Of a stretch of 64,000 nt of DNA, positions 51,905 to 60,365 are shown one piece after another; positions within the stretch are counted from its first letter, which is position 1, and the number at the start of each line of letters is the position of its first letter. Source of the stretch: Planctomycetota bacterium (lineage in GTDB: Bacteria; Planctomycetota; UBA8108; JACQVS01); contig JANQLS010000003.1 in the NCBI GenBank assembly GCA_028280485.1, positions 124,001-188,000 on the forward strand. The letters are read 5' to 3'. The notes below the pieces were generated by a model, which had not been told where the DNA came from, searched no databases, and saw only the letters and a list, made by a program, of their open reading frames with translations. A program made the position numbers and the translations under genes.

Positions 51905-53884
51905 ATGATGCAACAAACTCTTTGTAAACAAAAGTGTTCCCGGCTCGTATTCTCCCTCCTTTTCCTTATTCTCTCCATATCGATTCAGCCAGCCTCCGGG
52001 CACGAAAAGAAAATTCAAACGAATCGAACCAGTAAAAAAGTGCTTCCGCTTCCTAAGGAAGAGGATGTTTTTCATTTCGTGATCTACGGTGACCGAACGG
52101 GGGGCCCGGCTGAGGGAATTAAGGTTTTGGAGCAAGCCGTCAAAGACACAAATCTTTTAGATCCTGATTTGGTGATGACGGTGGGGGATTTGATTCAAGG
52201 CTACAACCAGCACGATGAGTGGATGAAACAGATGAAAGAGTTTCAGTCCACGATGAAAGGATTGAAGATGCCGTGGTTTCCCGTGGCCGGAAATCATGAT
52301 ATTTACTGGCGAGGGCCTAACAAGCCCGAAGGCGAGCACGAAAAAAGCTACGAGATTTACTTCGGTCCTCTTTGGTATTGGTTTGAACACAAAGGGGTCG
52401 GTTTTCTGATTCTATATACCGACGAGGGGAATTTAAAAACCGGTCAAAAAGCATTTGGGCGCGAAGGTAACGATAATTTTTCGGACGAACAATTGAAGTG
52501 GCTGGACGGAGCTCTAAAAAAGCTCAGTAAACTCGATCAAGTTTTTGTATTCATGCATCATCCCCGTTGGATTAAAAATCGATACTCCAAGAACAATTGG
52601 GACGTAGTGCACAAAAAACTCGTCGAGGCAAAAAATGTTAAGGCGGTTTTCGCCGGGCACATCCATCGGCTTCATTTCGATGGTAAGAAAAATGGAATCG
52701 AGTATTACGCTTTGGCGACGACTGGAGGGCACGTCTTAGGAAATTATCCTGAGATGGGATTCGTTCATCACTTAAACGTGGTGACGGTGAGAAAAGAAAA
52801 ATTTTCGGTGTCTACCATTCCCGTAGGGCAGGTCTTCGATCCCAAAAAGTTTACTCCTGAATACCTCGCGGAGGTTGATAAGGTTAGACATATCAGCCCC
52901 AGATTGGTTTCTCAACCTCTCAAGATGAGTCTCGAAGGATCGGTCGCCGGCATAGTGAGTTTGGAAATTAAAAATCCAACTCCTATTAAGGTCGAAGCTT
53001 CGTTAGAGGTCGAAGACTCCACGAAGGATTGGGTGATTTTTCCGGACCACACTCATGTGACCGTGAAGCCAAACTCCGTACAGGAAGTTCAATTCGCAGT
53101 GGCTCGCGATGCCGGTGGAAAGATCGTCCTTCCCCAATTGGTTTATACCTCCGATGCGGTGACGGAAGAGGCCCGATTCACCTTACCTCCTAGGAAAATC
53201 AGGTTGTCCCTCGAAGCTCAATCCGTAACCGATGCTTATTTTCAGGGAACTCCCGATGCTCAGCTGTTAGTGAGCGATAGAAATTCTGCGATAGAAGTTG
53301 CTTCAAATAGCTTCAAGCTGCCTCAGGGGGCTCTCACCCTTGAAGCATGGGTCGAGCCTAAGAGCCATCCCGAACGCTCAGGTATCGTGAACAAGACCGA
53401 AAATTCAGAGTATGGATTTTTCATGAATTCGGGACAGGTCTACTTCATGGTGTTCTTGGATAAAGACTATATTTCCGTCAATTCGACTCAAAGACTTCCT
53501 CTCAACAAACGATCCCATGTCGCTGGAGTTTTCGATGGGGCTGAAATTCGACTTTATATCGATGGGAAATTGATCGCGAAGAAAGCGGCGAAGGGAAAAA
53601 GGAAAACGAATGGTCATCCATTGTTCATCGGGGCCGATACCTCGGGGCGAGGGCAGCCGGTCGATGCCTTTCCCGGTTTGATCGATGAAGTGAGGCTTTC
53701 GAAGGTGGCCCGTTATCAAGGTGAATCGTTCACACCCAAAAATCGATTTGAGCCTGACACCAATTCTATTTTGTTATTTCATCTCGATCGAAGTTCAAAC
53801 GGTTTTTCGTTTGATCGCATATCGAAGCGAGGCATCGGAACTCACCGAGGGAAGGTTAAGATCGTACCAAAGTTGTCGAATTGA
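51905..53884 (+). CDS. Exported calcineurin-like phosphoesterase with C-terminal LamG domain
   Basis: 659 residues. Signal peptide (LVFSLLFLILSISIQPASG). Metallophosphatase motifs in order: VIYGDRTGG, VGDLIQGY, AGNHD, FMHHPRW and FAGHIHR, giving a dinuclear metal site. A middle beta-rich region (about 330-430) is followed by a LamG/concanavalin-like domain (ALTLEAWVEPKSHP ... GLIDEVRLSKVARY). Predicted extracytoplasmic phosphomonoesterase or phosphodiesterase bound to a carbohydrate or surface polymer. Confidence 0.87.
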   Translation: MMQQTLCKQKCSRLVFSLLFLILSISIQPASGHEKKIQTNRTSKKVLPLPKEEDVFHFVIYGDRTGGPAEGIKVLEQAVKDTNLLDPDLVMTVGDLIQGYNQHDEWMKQMKEFQSTMKGLKMPWFPVAGNHDIYWRGPNKPEGEHEKSYEIYFGPLWYWFEHKGVGFLILYTDEGNLKTGQKAFGREGNDNFSDEQLKWLDGALKKLSKLDQVFVFMHHPRWIKNRYSKNNWDVVHKKLVEAKNVKAVFAGHIHRLHFDGKKNGIEYYALATTGGHVLGNYPEMGFVHHLNVVTVRKEKFSVSTIPVGQVFDPKKFTPEYLAEVDKVRHISPRLVSQPLKMSLEGSVAGIVSLEIKNPTPIKVEASLEVEDSTKDWVIFPDHTHVTVKPNSVQEVQFAVARDAGGKIVLPQLVYTSDAVTEEARFTLPPRKIRLSLEAQSVTDAYFQGTPDAQLLVSDRNSAIEVASNSFKLPQGALTLEAWVEPKSHPERSGIVNKTENSEYGFFMNSGQVYFMVFLDKDYISVNSTQRLPLNKRSHVAGVFDGAEIRLYIDGKLIAKKAAKGKRKTNGHPLFIGADTSGRGQPVDAFPGLIDEVRLSKVARYQGESFTPKNRFEPDTNSILLFHLDRSSNGFSFDRISKRGIGTHRGKVKIVPKLSN

Positions 53885-53904
53885 TGATTTCGTCCTGTTG
53901 TGCG

Positions 53905-54042
53905 ATCCCTTGCTAAAGCTTCGGGCTTGGAAGGTTTGTTCTTTCGTTCATAGTTTATAAAGAAATGAGGCGAGGACCTTAAATGCGATAATTTCTTTTA
54001 AGGTGCTTTACGCCCCTCAAGCCCGAAGCTTTAGCGAGGGAT
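53905..54042. repeat. 138-bp inverted doublet of family II (second copy)
   Basis: Arms 53905-53930 and 54017-54042 pair at 24 of 26 positions and are separated by exactly 86 bp, as in the copy at 9348-9485. Inner sequences differ apart from traces near the arms. Confidence 0.85.
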
Positions 54043-54091
54043 AATTAGGGCCCCATTTATCTTTAAAATTAAATCGAATACTTGAGAACAA

Positions 54092-54130
54092 AAAAAGCCG
54101 TAGGAATGAAACTCATTCCTACGGCTTTTT
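54092..54130. terminator. Bidirectional intrinsic terminator
   Basis: An 18-bp perfect stem (54092-54109 with 54113-54130), 3-nt loop, A-tract and T-tract on opposite ends, between convergent genes. Confidence 0.93.
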
Positions 54131-54151
54131 TATTCTAACGATATTCTCGTT

Positions 54152-54601
54152 TTATCCACCGGACCGATTCGCTTTAAACGATTCGATGAGATCAGCCAAA
54201 GTAGTGGCATCTTGCATTTGATTAAAGGTCGCTCTCAGTAAGACTTGGTCTGCCGTCCCTCGAACAAAGACGACATTGTTTTCGTAAACTTCTACTCTCG
54301 AAATGTTGTTGAAGTAAATTTGGATTAAGTTCGAAATATGATGCGATTGGTACCAAGCACCCATGACCACTCCAGTTTGATTCGTTTTGAAGGAATCTTT
54401 CAAAACTTCAGTTCCCTGGTAATTCGGTTGGGTCGAACGGTTCAGCGTTTCGGCGAATTTAGAAACAGCAGCGGCTTCTCCCAATTCTTCAATGAGCTGA
54501 GTATTGGGTTGATGGGGAACGAGAGCCACACAACCTGAAAATCCGACGAGCGACAACGCAATAAGAAAGAGTCCCTGGATCGTTACTAATGATCTCTTCA
54601 T
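54152..54601 (-). CDS. Hypothetical lipoprotein
   Basis: 149 residues. Signal (LFLIALSLVGFSGC) ends with a usable lipobox, so the mature protein would start at Cys24. The rest (EAAAVSKFAETLNRSTQPNYQG, then ISRVEVYENNVVFVRG and FNQMQDATTLADLIESF) appears mixed alpha/beta without a recognised family. Single gene with its own terminator on the downstream side. Confidence 0.7.
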   Translation of the reverse strand: MKRSLVTIQGLFLIALSLVGFSGCVALVPHQPNTQLIEELGEAAAVSKFAETLNRSTQPNYQGTEVLKDSFKTNQTGVVMGAWYQSHHISNLIQIYFNNISRVEVYENNVVFVRGTADQVLLRATFNQMQDATTLADLIESFKANRSGG

Positions 54602-55360
54602 GATTAAGCATCCTTTGATAACAGAATGAACTGGAACAAGCCGTAGAAGTTTTTCAATTCGATTGGATTGAATTTAACTTCAAATACTAAAAAAACAAGC
54701 TCCTGAATGAGATTGCTTCAATAGTCCCTCAGTTTCCCGAGATTCTTAAATCTTCACGAGCAGCTTTAAAATCCCTTAGTCAGTCCGAAGCGTAAGCGCG
54801 GGTAAACAAAGTAATCGTTCTAAAATTATTATGTAATAGAAGCTATCACATCATTCCGCTAGTTTTTCTGGTGATCCGGTCCGAATACGATTATCAGATC
54901 CAGTGGTCTACTCGAGGCAGTTTCTACCCCATTTCATCATGATTATTGGTAGAAGCCAAATGGAGGCTGGGGACGTGGGACAAAAAAGTGGGACAAAAAA
55001 AAAGACATTCCAAGCATTTGGAAGGCCTTCAGAAGTGTTCATTTGTTCTTTAATTAAGCCCGGAAATAAAGACAACCCAGGGAGCAAACTAAGGGGGGAA
55101 CTCCCTGGGTTGCGGTTCCAGTTGGCATTAGTATTGTCGGCTATTCCGGCACCCTTTCATAGAACTAACTTCTCTTAAACTGTAATAGGGGCTCTGACTG
55201 GGAAAATTAGTAAAAAACCTTAGAGCTTAGTTGTTGAGATAAAGTGCAGTCACTTAACTACTAAGCTCAGTCTAATGCCGTGATTCTTCAATTCGCTCCT
55301 TAAGTATTCAGCTTTTCTGAGGGACCTAAAAGAGCTTTCTTCCTTACATTTTTTCGGCCC
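54602..55360. other. 759-bp gene-free stretch with one strong hairpin
   Basis: No convincing gene; the frame 54903-55178 lacks a ribosome binding site and protein-like composition. It contains a family II relic (54780-54803), a direct repeat of GTGGGACAAAAAA near 54976-55000, and a perfect 12-bp inverted repeat (CAACCCAGGGAG 55073-55084 with 55101-55112) around a purine-rich loop. Confidence 0.5.
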
Positions 55361-56137
55361 TTAAAGACCTATGCAGTGATACCCACAATCGACATGTAAA
55401 ACTTCTCCGGTGATACCGCTGGAGAGTGGGCTCGCGAGGAATAGGCCGGTGTTTCCAACTTCCTCGATTTCTACATTTCGTCCCATTGGAGCTTTTTCGG
55501 CTACGACATCTAGAATCTTCGAGAATCCACCGATTCCCCGAGCCGCCAAGGTATTTATCGGACCAGCTGAGATAGCATTAACTCGAACACTTTGTTTTCC
55601 CATATCCACAGCCAGGTAGCGAACTGAAGCTTCAAGGGCGGCTTTGGCGACACCCATGACGTTGTATCCGGTTACGGCTCGTTCGCCTCCTAAGTACGAC
55701 AAAGTGACGATGCTGCCACCGTTTTGCATGAGCGGGGCTGCTTCCCGAGCCAGAAGGGTGAGTGAGTAAGAAGATATTTCCTGCGCGAGGAGGTATCCAT
55801 CCCTCGAAGTGTTGAGGTATTCACCTTCGAGATCGTCCCTCTTGGCAAACGCAATCGAGTGAATTAGGAAGTCTAATGAGCCAAAATCTTCTTTGAGCTG
55901 GGAAAACACTCCCTTTACTCCGTCTTCGTCGGTGACATCCAAGGGATAAAGGGGGGATTCGCCGGGAAGATCCTTGATCAGAGGTTCTACCTTGCCTTTG
56001 ATCTTGTCCCCCTGGTAGGTGAACGCTAATTCGGCACCAGCATCGCTACAGGCCTGGGCGATCGACCAGGCGATACTGCGTTTATTGGCGACTCCACAAA
56101 CGAGGCCTTTCTTACCTTGAAGCAGATTAGAAACCAC
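55361..56137 (-). CDS. fabI: Enoyl-[acyl-carrier-protein] reductase (NADH) FabI
   Basis: 258 residues. NADH fold with GVANKRSIAWSIAQ, then IHSIAFAKRDDLEG, LSYLGGERAVTGYNVMGVAKAALEA with catalytic Tyr158 and Lys165 (plus Tyr148), matching E. coli Tyr156/Lys163. It completes each elongation cycle of type II fatty acid synthesis. The start is GTG at 56137 with GGGAG 7 nt upstream. Target class of triclosan. Confidence 0.95.
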   Translation of the reverse strand: MVSNLLQGKKGLVCGVANKRSIAWSIAQACSDAGAELAFTYQGDKIKGKVEPLIKDLPGESPLYPLDVTDEDGVKGVFSQLKEDFGSLDFLIHSIAFAKRDDLEGEYLNTSRDGYLLAQEISSYSLTLLAREAAPLMQNGGSIVTLSYLGGERAVTGYNVMGVAKAALEASVRYLAVDMGKQSVRVNAISAGPINTLAARGIGGFSKILDVVAEKAPMGRNVEIEEVGNTGLFLASPLSSGITGEVLHVDCGYHCIGL

Positions 56138-56562
56138 GGTAATTCTCCCAAGTGTTTATAGATATTTAGTTTACGATTATTTGTTGGAGCGGTTGCTCCC
56201 GGGAGCATCGAATTTCTCCCTGAGATTGCGCGAATTCTACCCAGTGAGGGTGAAGCAATCCTTAAAATTCTGGTGTGGCCTCTCAGATTCACTTCTATTC
56301 TAAGAATTCGTTTAAATTGCTTGTTTCGAGCTCGCCGATTTGGTAGCAATAGAAGGATGCAAACTTTAGCCTACAACCTCAACAGCCGCTTCACAGCCGG
56401 TGAATGGCTTCAACCCGGTCGTTCTAGACCCCAGGCCCACGAAGGGTGGGCGGGAAGGCTAGAGCTACCTGAATAGACAATCCGCTGAAACATCGAGGTT
56501 TCAGAAATGAACTCGCATTCTTTTTATTTGCGAGCTTCTGATAACAGGTAAATCGAATGCCG
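56138..56562. other. Spacer between fabI and the arginine cluster, with a possible short leader ORF
   Basis: No family-level gene. A 39-codon frame (ATG 56357, TAG 56474-56476) contains four Arg codons and ends before a small hairpin (56485-56504) and the terminator at 56563. Part of this frame (GGCCCACGAAGGGTGGGC) resembles a repeat seen near 1446-1468, which argues against real coding. Confidence 0.35.
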
Positions 56563-56589
56563 ACCCACGGAAAAAACCGTGGGTTTTTT
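56563..56589 (+). terminator. Intrinsic terminator in the leader of the arginine cluster
   Basis: ACCCACGG (56563-56570), AAAAAA loop, CCGTGGGT (56577-56584), then TTTTT. No clear gene lies upstream on this strand, and the argB start is 141 nt downstream, so it could act as an attenuator. Confidence 0.75.
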
Positions 56590-56729
56590 CGTTTTTGGAC
56601 GAATTGAATGGTTCTTACGAAGAAACCCGGTACTCAAGCTTCTATTCAAACGCGGTTTTCGAGTTCATGAAAATTAAAGATTCACTTATTCACCCTCTCC
56701 TAACATTGACAGATACGGAGGAACGAGGC

Positions 56730-57644
56730 GTGCAAGATATCAACATTCTGAAACAGGCCCTTCCCTACCTCAAGAAGTACCGAGGAACCACCTTTGTCGT
56801 CAAGTTAGGGGGCGAGTTATTAACAGACCCTGAACGTTTAGATCGTATCGCGGCGGATATTTCGTTGCTCTACCAGCTGAACATCAAAATTGTCATTATT
56901 CACGGCGGGGGACCTCAGTTATCGCAGACGGCCGAACGTCTCGGCTTTGAAGCCAAGAAGGTCAACGGTCGCCGTATTACTGACGACAACACCTTAGAGG
57001 TGGCCAAAATGGTCTTCGCCGGGGCTATCTCTACGGACCTTCTCGCCAAACTTCGACGACACGGTTGCCCTGGCGTAGGGCTTTCGGGAGTCGCGGGTGA
57101 TCTCATCAAAGCCCGTCGTCGACCGAAGAAAAAGATCATCGATCACGAAACCGGCAGTGAGCAAGAGGTCGACTTCCAAAATGTGGGAGACATCCAGTCC
57201 GTCGACACAAAGGTGATCTCCATTTTGATGGAAAATCAATTCGTCCCCGTCATCAGTTCGCTGGGGGCGGATGAAGATGGTCAAGTCTTCAACATCAATG
57301 CCGATACGATCGCCAGTGAACTCGCGGGAAATTTAAAAGCCGAAAAGCTCTTCGTCCTCACCAATGTCGATGGTGTTCTCAAGGATGTGAAGGATCCTAA
57401 GAGCCGTTATTCTTACCTGACGGTCGAGCAGGGACGAGAGATGATTCAAGATAATAAAATCGGGGGCGGTATGAGCCCCAAATTGACTTCGGCTTTAGAC
57501 GCTGTCTCTCGCGGAGTTTCTCGCTCTCATATTATCAATGGGATGACGGAAAACGCCTTGCTTTATGAAGTCTTCACCTTAAAGGGTTCAGGAACTATGA
57601 TCGTCAACGAAGAAGAGGAGGCGGCCTACTTAGACGAAGGTTGA
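56730..57644 (+). CDS. argB: Acetylglutamate kinase
   Basis: 304 residues from GTG 56730, chosen because GGAGG lies 8 nt upstream and the result matches the family length; an in-frame ATG at 56667 and the open frame from 56595 lack such a site. Amino-acid kinase fold with FVVKLGGELL, IIHGGGPQLSQ, GRRITDDNTLEVAKMVFAG, NINADTIASELA and the C-terminal KIGGGMSPKLTSALDAV. It phosphorylates N-acetylglutamate. First gene of the cluster, 44 bp before argH. Confidence 0.92.
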   Translation: MQDINILKQALPYLKKYRGTTFVVKLGGELLTDPERLDRIAADISLLYQLNIKIVIIHGGGPQLSQTAERLGFEAKKVNGRRITDDNTLEVAKMVFAGAISTDLLAKLRRHGCPGVGLSGVAGDLIKARRRPKKKIIDHETGSEQEVDFQNVGDIQSVDTKVISILMENQFVPVISSLGADEDGQVFNINADTIASELAGNLKAEKLFVLTNVDGVLKDVKDPKSRYSYLTVEQGREMIQDNKIGGGMSPKLTSALDAVSRGVSRSHIINGMTENALLYEVFTLKGSGTMIVNEEEEAAYLDEG

Positions 57645-57688
57645 TTTTCTTTTGAAAACAACGGTCGTCAAAGTGGCACGAATTCGCC

Positions 57689-59065
57689 ATGCGACAAGGA
57701 CGTTTTGAAAAAGGCCTCGATGAGGCCATGAGTCGCCTCAATGCTTCGATCGGTTACGATCAGAGGATGTACATAGAAGACATCGAAGGCAGCATCGCGT
57801 GGGCCAAGGCCTTGGAAAAAGCGGGCATATTGAATTCTCAAGAAAACCAAGAGATTCAAAAGGTGCTCAAAGAGATCGAAGAAGAAATTCGTTCCGGCGA
57901 GTTTCAATTTTCGATTGAGCTCGAAGATATCCATATGAATATCGAGGCTCGACTGATCGAACGTTTAGGTCCCACTGGAGCAAAGCTTCATACAGGGCGA
58001 AGTCGTAATGATCAAGTCGCCACGGACCTTCGTCTCTATTTGCGAAAAGCCTGCGATGCTACCATCGACGGGATCGAAACCTTGATCGAAGCGGTTGTGA
58101 AAACCGCCGAGCGATCATTGGGTGTGATGGTTCCAGCCTATACCCATCTGCAGCGTGCTCAGCCCGTGCTGTTTTCTCATCACTTATTGGCTTACGCCGA
58201 GATGCTCTTGCGCGACCGACGTCGTTTCGAACGTGCCCGAGAAGAAGCAGATGTTTGCCCTCTCGGAAGCGGCGCTTGTGCGGGAAACCAATTTGGTATG
58301 GATCGAGAATTCCTGCGGGATGAACTCGGGTTCAGTGACCTTACCCACAATTCGATGGATGGAGTCAGTGATCGAGATTTCGTGGTGGATTACCTTCACG
58401 CCTCGTGTCTTTTAGCGACTCACCTTTCTCGTTTTTCTGAAGATATTATCCTCTGGTGTTCTTCAGAGTTTGGCCTCGTTAAACTTCAAGATACGGTGAC
58501 GACGGGAAGCTCGATGCTTCCCCAAAAACGGAATCCCGACGCCGCTGAACTCGCGCGCGGAAAATGTGGCCGTTTGGTCGGCCACCTGATGGGATTGCTC
58601 ACGACTCTCAAAGGTTTACCTCTCACTTACAACAAGGATCTTCAAGAAGATAAAGAGCCGGTTTTCGATGCGATCGATACATTGGAGCTCATCCTACCGG
58701 TCTTCAAGGTCATGGTTGAAACGATGGAGGTTGTTCCTGATCGTGCGGCTGAACTTCTTCAAGGCGGCTTTCTCGATGCGACCGCCCTGGCGGATTATTT
58801 AACCCGCAAAGGAGTTCCCTTTAGGGAGGCGCATGATCTCGTTGGACTGGCGGTCAGAAAGTGTGAGGAACTTCAAACCGATCTCGCTAACTTACCCCTT
58901 GAGGAATACCAAAAAATCTCAGGCGAATTCGCTGAAGACTTGTTCCCAGCCATCGCCTTGGAGGCGACCGTTAAAGATAAAGATGTCATCGGGGGAACTT
59001 CACCGAAGCGAGTCGAAGAGGAAATTAAAAGAATCAACGGGCTGATCGCAGCCAGTAAAAAATAA
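57689..59065 (+). CDS. argH: Argininosuccinate lyase
   Basis: 458 residues. It begins MRQGRFEKGLDEAM, equivalent to the usual WGGRF start. Signatures: EDIHMNIEARL, HTGRSRNDQVATDLRLY, YTHLQRAQPVLFSHHLL and the fumarase-family loop GSSMLPQKRNPDAAEL. It splits argininosuccinate to arginine and fumarate. No Shine-Dalgarno sequence is obvious, so coupling to argB is likely. Complete; no anomalies. Confidence 0.95.
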   Translation: MRQGRFEKGLDEAMSRLNASIGYDQRMYIEDIEGSIAWAKALEKAGILNSQENQEIQKVLKEIEEEIRSGEFQFSIELEDIHMNIEARLIERLGPTGAKLHTGRSRNDQVATDLRLYLRKACDATIDGIETLIEAVVKTAERSLGVMVPAYTHLQRAQPVLFSHHLLAYAEMLLRDRRRFERAREEADVCPLGSGACAGNQFGMDREFLRDELGFSDLTHNSMDGVSDRDFVVDYLHASCLLATHLSRFSEDIILWCSSEFGLVKLQDTVTTGSSMLPQKRNPDAAELARGKCGRLVGHLMGLLTTLKGLPLTYNKDLQEDKEPVFDAIDTLELILPVFKVMVETMEVVPDRAAELLQGGFLDATALADYLTRKGVPFREAHDLVGLAVRKCEELQTDLANLPLEEYQKISGEFAEDLFPAIALEATVKDKDVIGGTSPKRVEEEIKRINGLIAASKK

Positions 59066-59152
59066 AACTGTCAGCTAAACAAATCACTCTTCATGTTACC
59101 TCTCAATAAATAATGGGATTTCACTGAAAGTGAAAAAAAGAGATCCAAAACG

Positions 59153-60364
59153 ATGAATCAAGCTAAGAAAATTGTCGTCCTCGCTTTCTCCGGCGGCCTC
59201 GACACTTCCTACTGTGTGCCCTACCTCAAAGAAACCTACGATTACGATGTCGTGACCGTGACCGGGGATACCGGAGGGTTCAGTGAGCAAGAAGTTAAGG
59301 AAATTGAGGATCGTGCTAAAGAACTGGGTGTTTTAGAGCACCGTACAATCGATGCTCGTCAAGAAGTTTACGATCGTTACGCCAGTCACTTGATCAAAGG
59401 TAATGTGCTTCGGGGAGGAGTTTACCCTCTCTCCGTTTCCGCAGAACGACTTGTTCAGGCTGAAATTGTCGCTGAGGTCGCTAAAGAAATTTCGGCTGAT
59501 GCCATCGCCCACGGTTCAACCGGAGCCGGGAATGACCAGGTCCGTTTCGATGTGGCTTTTCAAGTACTCGTACCGGGGATCAAGGTCTTAACTCCCATTC
59601 GTGACCTCAAGCTCAGTCGGCAAGAAGAGTTTGAGTACTTGAAAGAACGAGGCGTTGAAGTCGATCCCAGTGTCAAAGAGTACTCCATCAATGCCGGCCT
59701 TTGGGGAGCCACGATCGGTGGAGGGGAAACCCATGATCCTTGGGCTGAAATCCCTGACGATGTCTTCGCTCAAGCCGCAGGCGAATCTCCCGTCGAAGGT
59801 CGCGAGTATTTAGAAATCGGTTTCGATAAGGGTGAGCCTGTTTCTTTGAATGGCGCTGATGTCCCGGCGATTGAGATCATCGAAAAAATTGAGTTGGCCT
59901 GTAGAAAATACGGAGTGGGACGTGGAATTCATATCGGTGACACGGTCGTCGGAATCAAGGGGCGTATCGCCTTTGTCGCCGCTGCAGCCGCCGTACTCAT
60001 CAACGGGCACCGAGAATTAGAGAAGATAACAACGACTCAGTGGCAAAGATTCTGGAAAGATCATCTGGCTGACTTCTACGGCAAGATGCTTCACGAAGGC
60101 CAAGTCTTCGATCCCATCATGAGAGATATCGAAGCGATGATTACCTCCTCTCAAGATCGCGTCACCGGACTGGTGAGAATTCGACTAGAGAAAGAACGTT
60201 TCGAAGTAGTCGGAGTCAAGAGCCCTCACTCGATGATGGATGCTGCCAGTGGAGTTTACGGTGAAATGCCCACGCTCTTCACCGGAACGGACGTCCAGGG
60301 ATTCAGTACGATCTCAGGAATTCCTTCTCAGCTTTACCGTGGTGCGAGTCCAGAAAAAGACTGA
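59153..60364 (+). CDS. argG: Argininosuccinate synthase
   Basis: 403 residues. The N-terminal ATP-pyrophosphatase loop reads VVLAFSGGLDTSYCVPYLKE, followed by DTGGFSEQEV, HGSTGAGNDQVRFDVAF and the aspartate/citrulline site SINAGLWGATIGGGE. It condenses citrulline with aspartate. The TGA stop is one base away from the ATG of the P-loop gene, so the two are translationally coupled. Confidence 0.96.
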   Translation: MNQAKKIVVLAFSGGLDTSYCVPYLKETYDYDVVTVTGDTGGFSEQEVKEIEDRAKELGVLEHRTIDARQEVYDRYASHLIKGNVLRGGVYPLSVSAERLVQAEIVAEVAKEISADAIAHGSTGAGNDQVRFDVAFQVLVPGIKVLTPIRDLKLSRQEEFEYLKERGVEVDPSVKEYSINAGLWGATIGGGETHDPWAEIPDDVFAQAAGESPVEGREYLEIGFDKGEPVSLNGADVPAIEIIEKIELACRKYGVGRGIHIGDTVVGIKGRIAFVAAAAAVLINGHRELEKITTTQWQRFWKDHLADFYGKMLHEGQVFDPIMRDIEAMITSSQDRVTGLVRIRLEKERFEVVGVKSPHSMMDAASGVYGEMPTLFTGTDVQGFSTISGIPSQLYRGASPEKD

Positions 60365-60365
60365 G

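Noticed and set aside
54903-55178. 91-codon frame in the gap before fabI
   Set aside because: It runs through the GGGACAAAAAA repeat and a hairpin; composition is not protein-like and no start signal is present.
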